Below are positions 5,257-5,681 of a stretch of DNA of 5,681 bases, piece after piece; the first letter of the stretch is position 1, and the number at the start of each line of letters is the position of its first letter. This stretch comes from an uncultured Prevotella sp. (GTDB lineage: Bacteria > Bacteroidota > Bacteroidia > Bacteroidales > Bacteroidaceae). The stretch lies in the NCBI GenBank assembly GCA_946623195.1, contig CAMOQW010000087.1:1-5681 (forward strand). The letters are read 5' to 3'. A program made the position numbers and the translations under genes. Below the pieces are notes generated by a model, which saw only the letters and a program-made list of their open reading frames with translations, was not told the origin of the DNA and ran no database searches.

Positions 5257-5681
5257 AAAAGCCGTTTTGCTATTTCCACCACTGAGTCGACGGCCGACAC
5301 GGTGTAGAAATGGATGTTCTTGACGCCATGCTGGTACAGCTCCTGGCACTGCCGCGTGGTCCACTCAATGCCCAGCTGGCGGGCTTGCTCGTCGGTCTTG
5401 CATTTCACAATCTCCTTGGCCAGGGCCTCGGGAATGTCGCAGTGGAAGGTCTTGGGCACCACCGTCAGCTGGCTCAGCTTGGCCATCGGCTTGATGCCCG
5501 GCACGATGGGGATGGTGATGCCCATCTGGCGGGCCTTCGCCACGAAGTCGAAGTATTTCCCGTTGTCGAAGAACAGCTGCGTCACGGCATATTGTGCCCC
5601 CAGGTCCTGCTTTTGCTTCAGATACTCCATGTCGCGCTCCAGGTTGGGGGCCTCCTCGTGCTTCTCGGGATAGCAGGCCAC
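5253..5681 (-). CDS. metF: Methylenetetrahydrofolate reductase, 3' part
   Basis: Flavin enzyme reducing 5,10-methylene-THF to 5-methyl-THF, the methyl donor for methionine synthesis. Only the C-terminal 142 residues are in the window, a little under half of the usual 300-320. The frame stays open to the right edge. Its first visible codon (GTG, V) is an internal residue of the family motif VA(G/C)YPEKH, not a start. Other MetF blocks are AVTQLFFDNGKYFDF (about 32-46, folate and barrel region), PIVPGIKPM (about 58-66) and the terminal KNIHFYTVSA (about 121-130), the usual last barrel strand with HFYT. The stop TGA (5255-5253) overlaps the holB ATG as ATGA, so metF and holB are probably translated from one mRNA. 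No functional link between folate metabolism and the clamp loader is implied. Confidence 0.95.
   Translation of the reverse strand: MACYPEKHEEAPNLERDMEYLKQKQDLGAQYAVTQLFFDNGKYFDFVAKARQMGITIPIVPGIKPMAKLSQLTVVPKTFHCDIPEALAKEIVKCKTDEQARQLGIEWTTRQCQELYQHGVKNIHFYTVSAVDSVVEIAKRLL

Noticed and set aside
5257..5364. A 36-residue N-terminal extension of HolB
   Set aside because: It is an out-of-frame reading of metF. The HolB family start MxFxxVIGQ appears exactly at the ATGA overlap.
5590..5681. A complete short gene starting with GTG at the right edge
   Set aside because: The GTG encodes the Val of the MetF motif VACYPEKH, so the gene continues beyond the window.

Overview
This 5.7 kb window is ordinary, gene-dense chromosome from a member of the Bacteroidota, most likely a Bacteroidales of the Prevotella/Segatella type. 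Four things support this: a gldH gene, the family-specific form of RodA, the style of the PSP1/RicT protein, and starts without clear Shine-Dalgarno sequences. The genus is an inference from protein resemblance; no rRNA or other marker gene is present.

Layout. Two gene groups converge. On the + strand, the 3' part of mrdA (PBP2 transpeptidase, cut by the left edge) overlaps rodA (SEDS glycosyltransferase) by 20 bp. Together they form the polymerase/crosslinker pair of the elongasome. On the - strand, reading from the right edge, come the 3' part of metF (methylenetetrahydrofolate reductase, cut by the right edge), holB (DNA polymerase III delta'), ricT (PSP1-domain Fe-S protein, YaaT family) and gldH (lipoprotein). 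metF and holB overlap by 4 bp (ATGA), ricT and gldH overlap by 8 bp, and only 26 bp separate holB from ricT. These four are very probably one transcript. The two groups meet tail to tail with their stop codons overlapping by 4 bp (TTAG at 2494-2497).

No stretch longer than about 30 bp is non-coding. I see no RNA gene, insertion sequence, CRISPR array or phage gene. No promoter can be identified, because both operons begin outside the window.

I do not see a new multi-gene system here. The points worth a second look are smaller. There are two unrelated 7-bp-period tandem repeats, one filling the holB-ricT gap and one inside holB. The one inside holB lies where delta' normally carries its four-cysteine zinc module, which is absent. 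A C/C/H/C residue set in PBP2 may be a zinc site beside the active site. RicT has three C-x4-C motifs and a poly-lysine tail. RodA has a large membrane insert. A symmetrical hairpin sits at the convergent junction.
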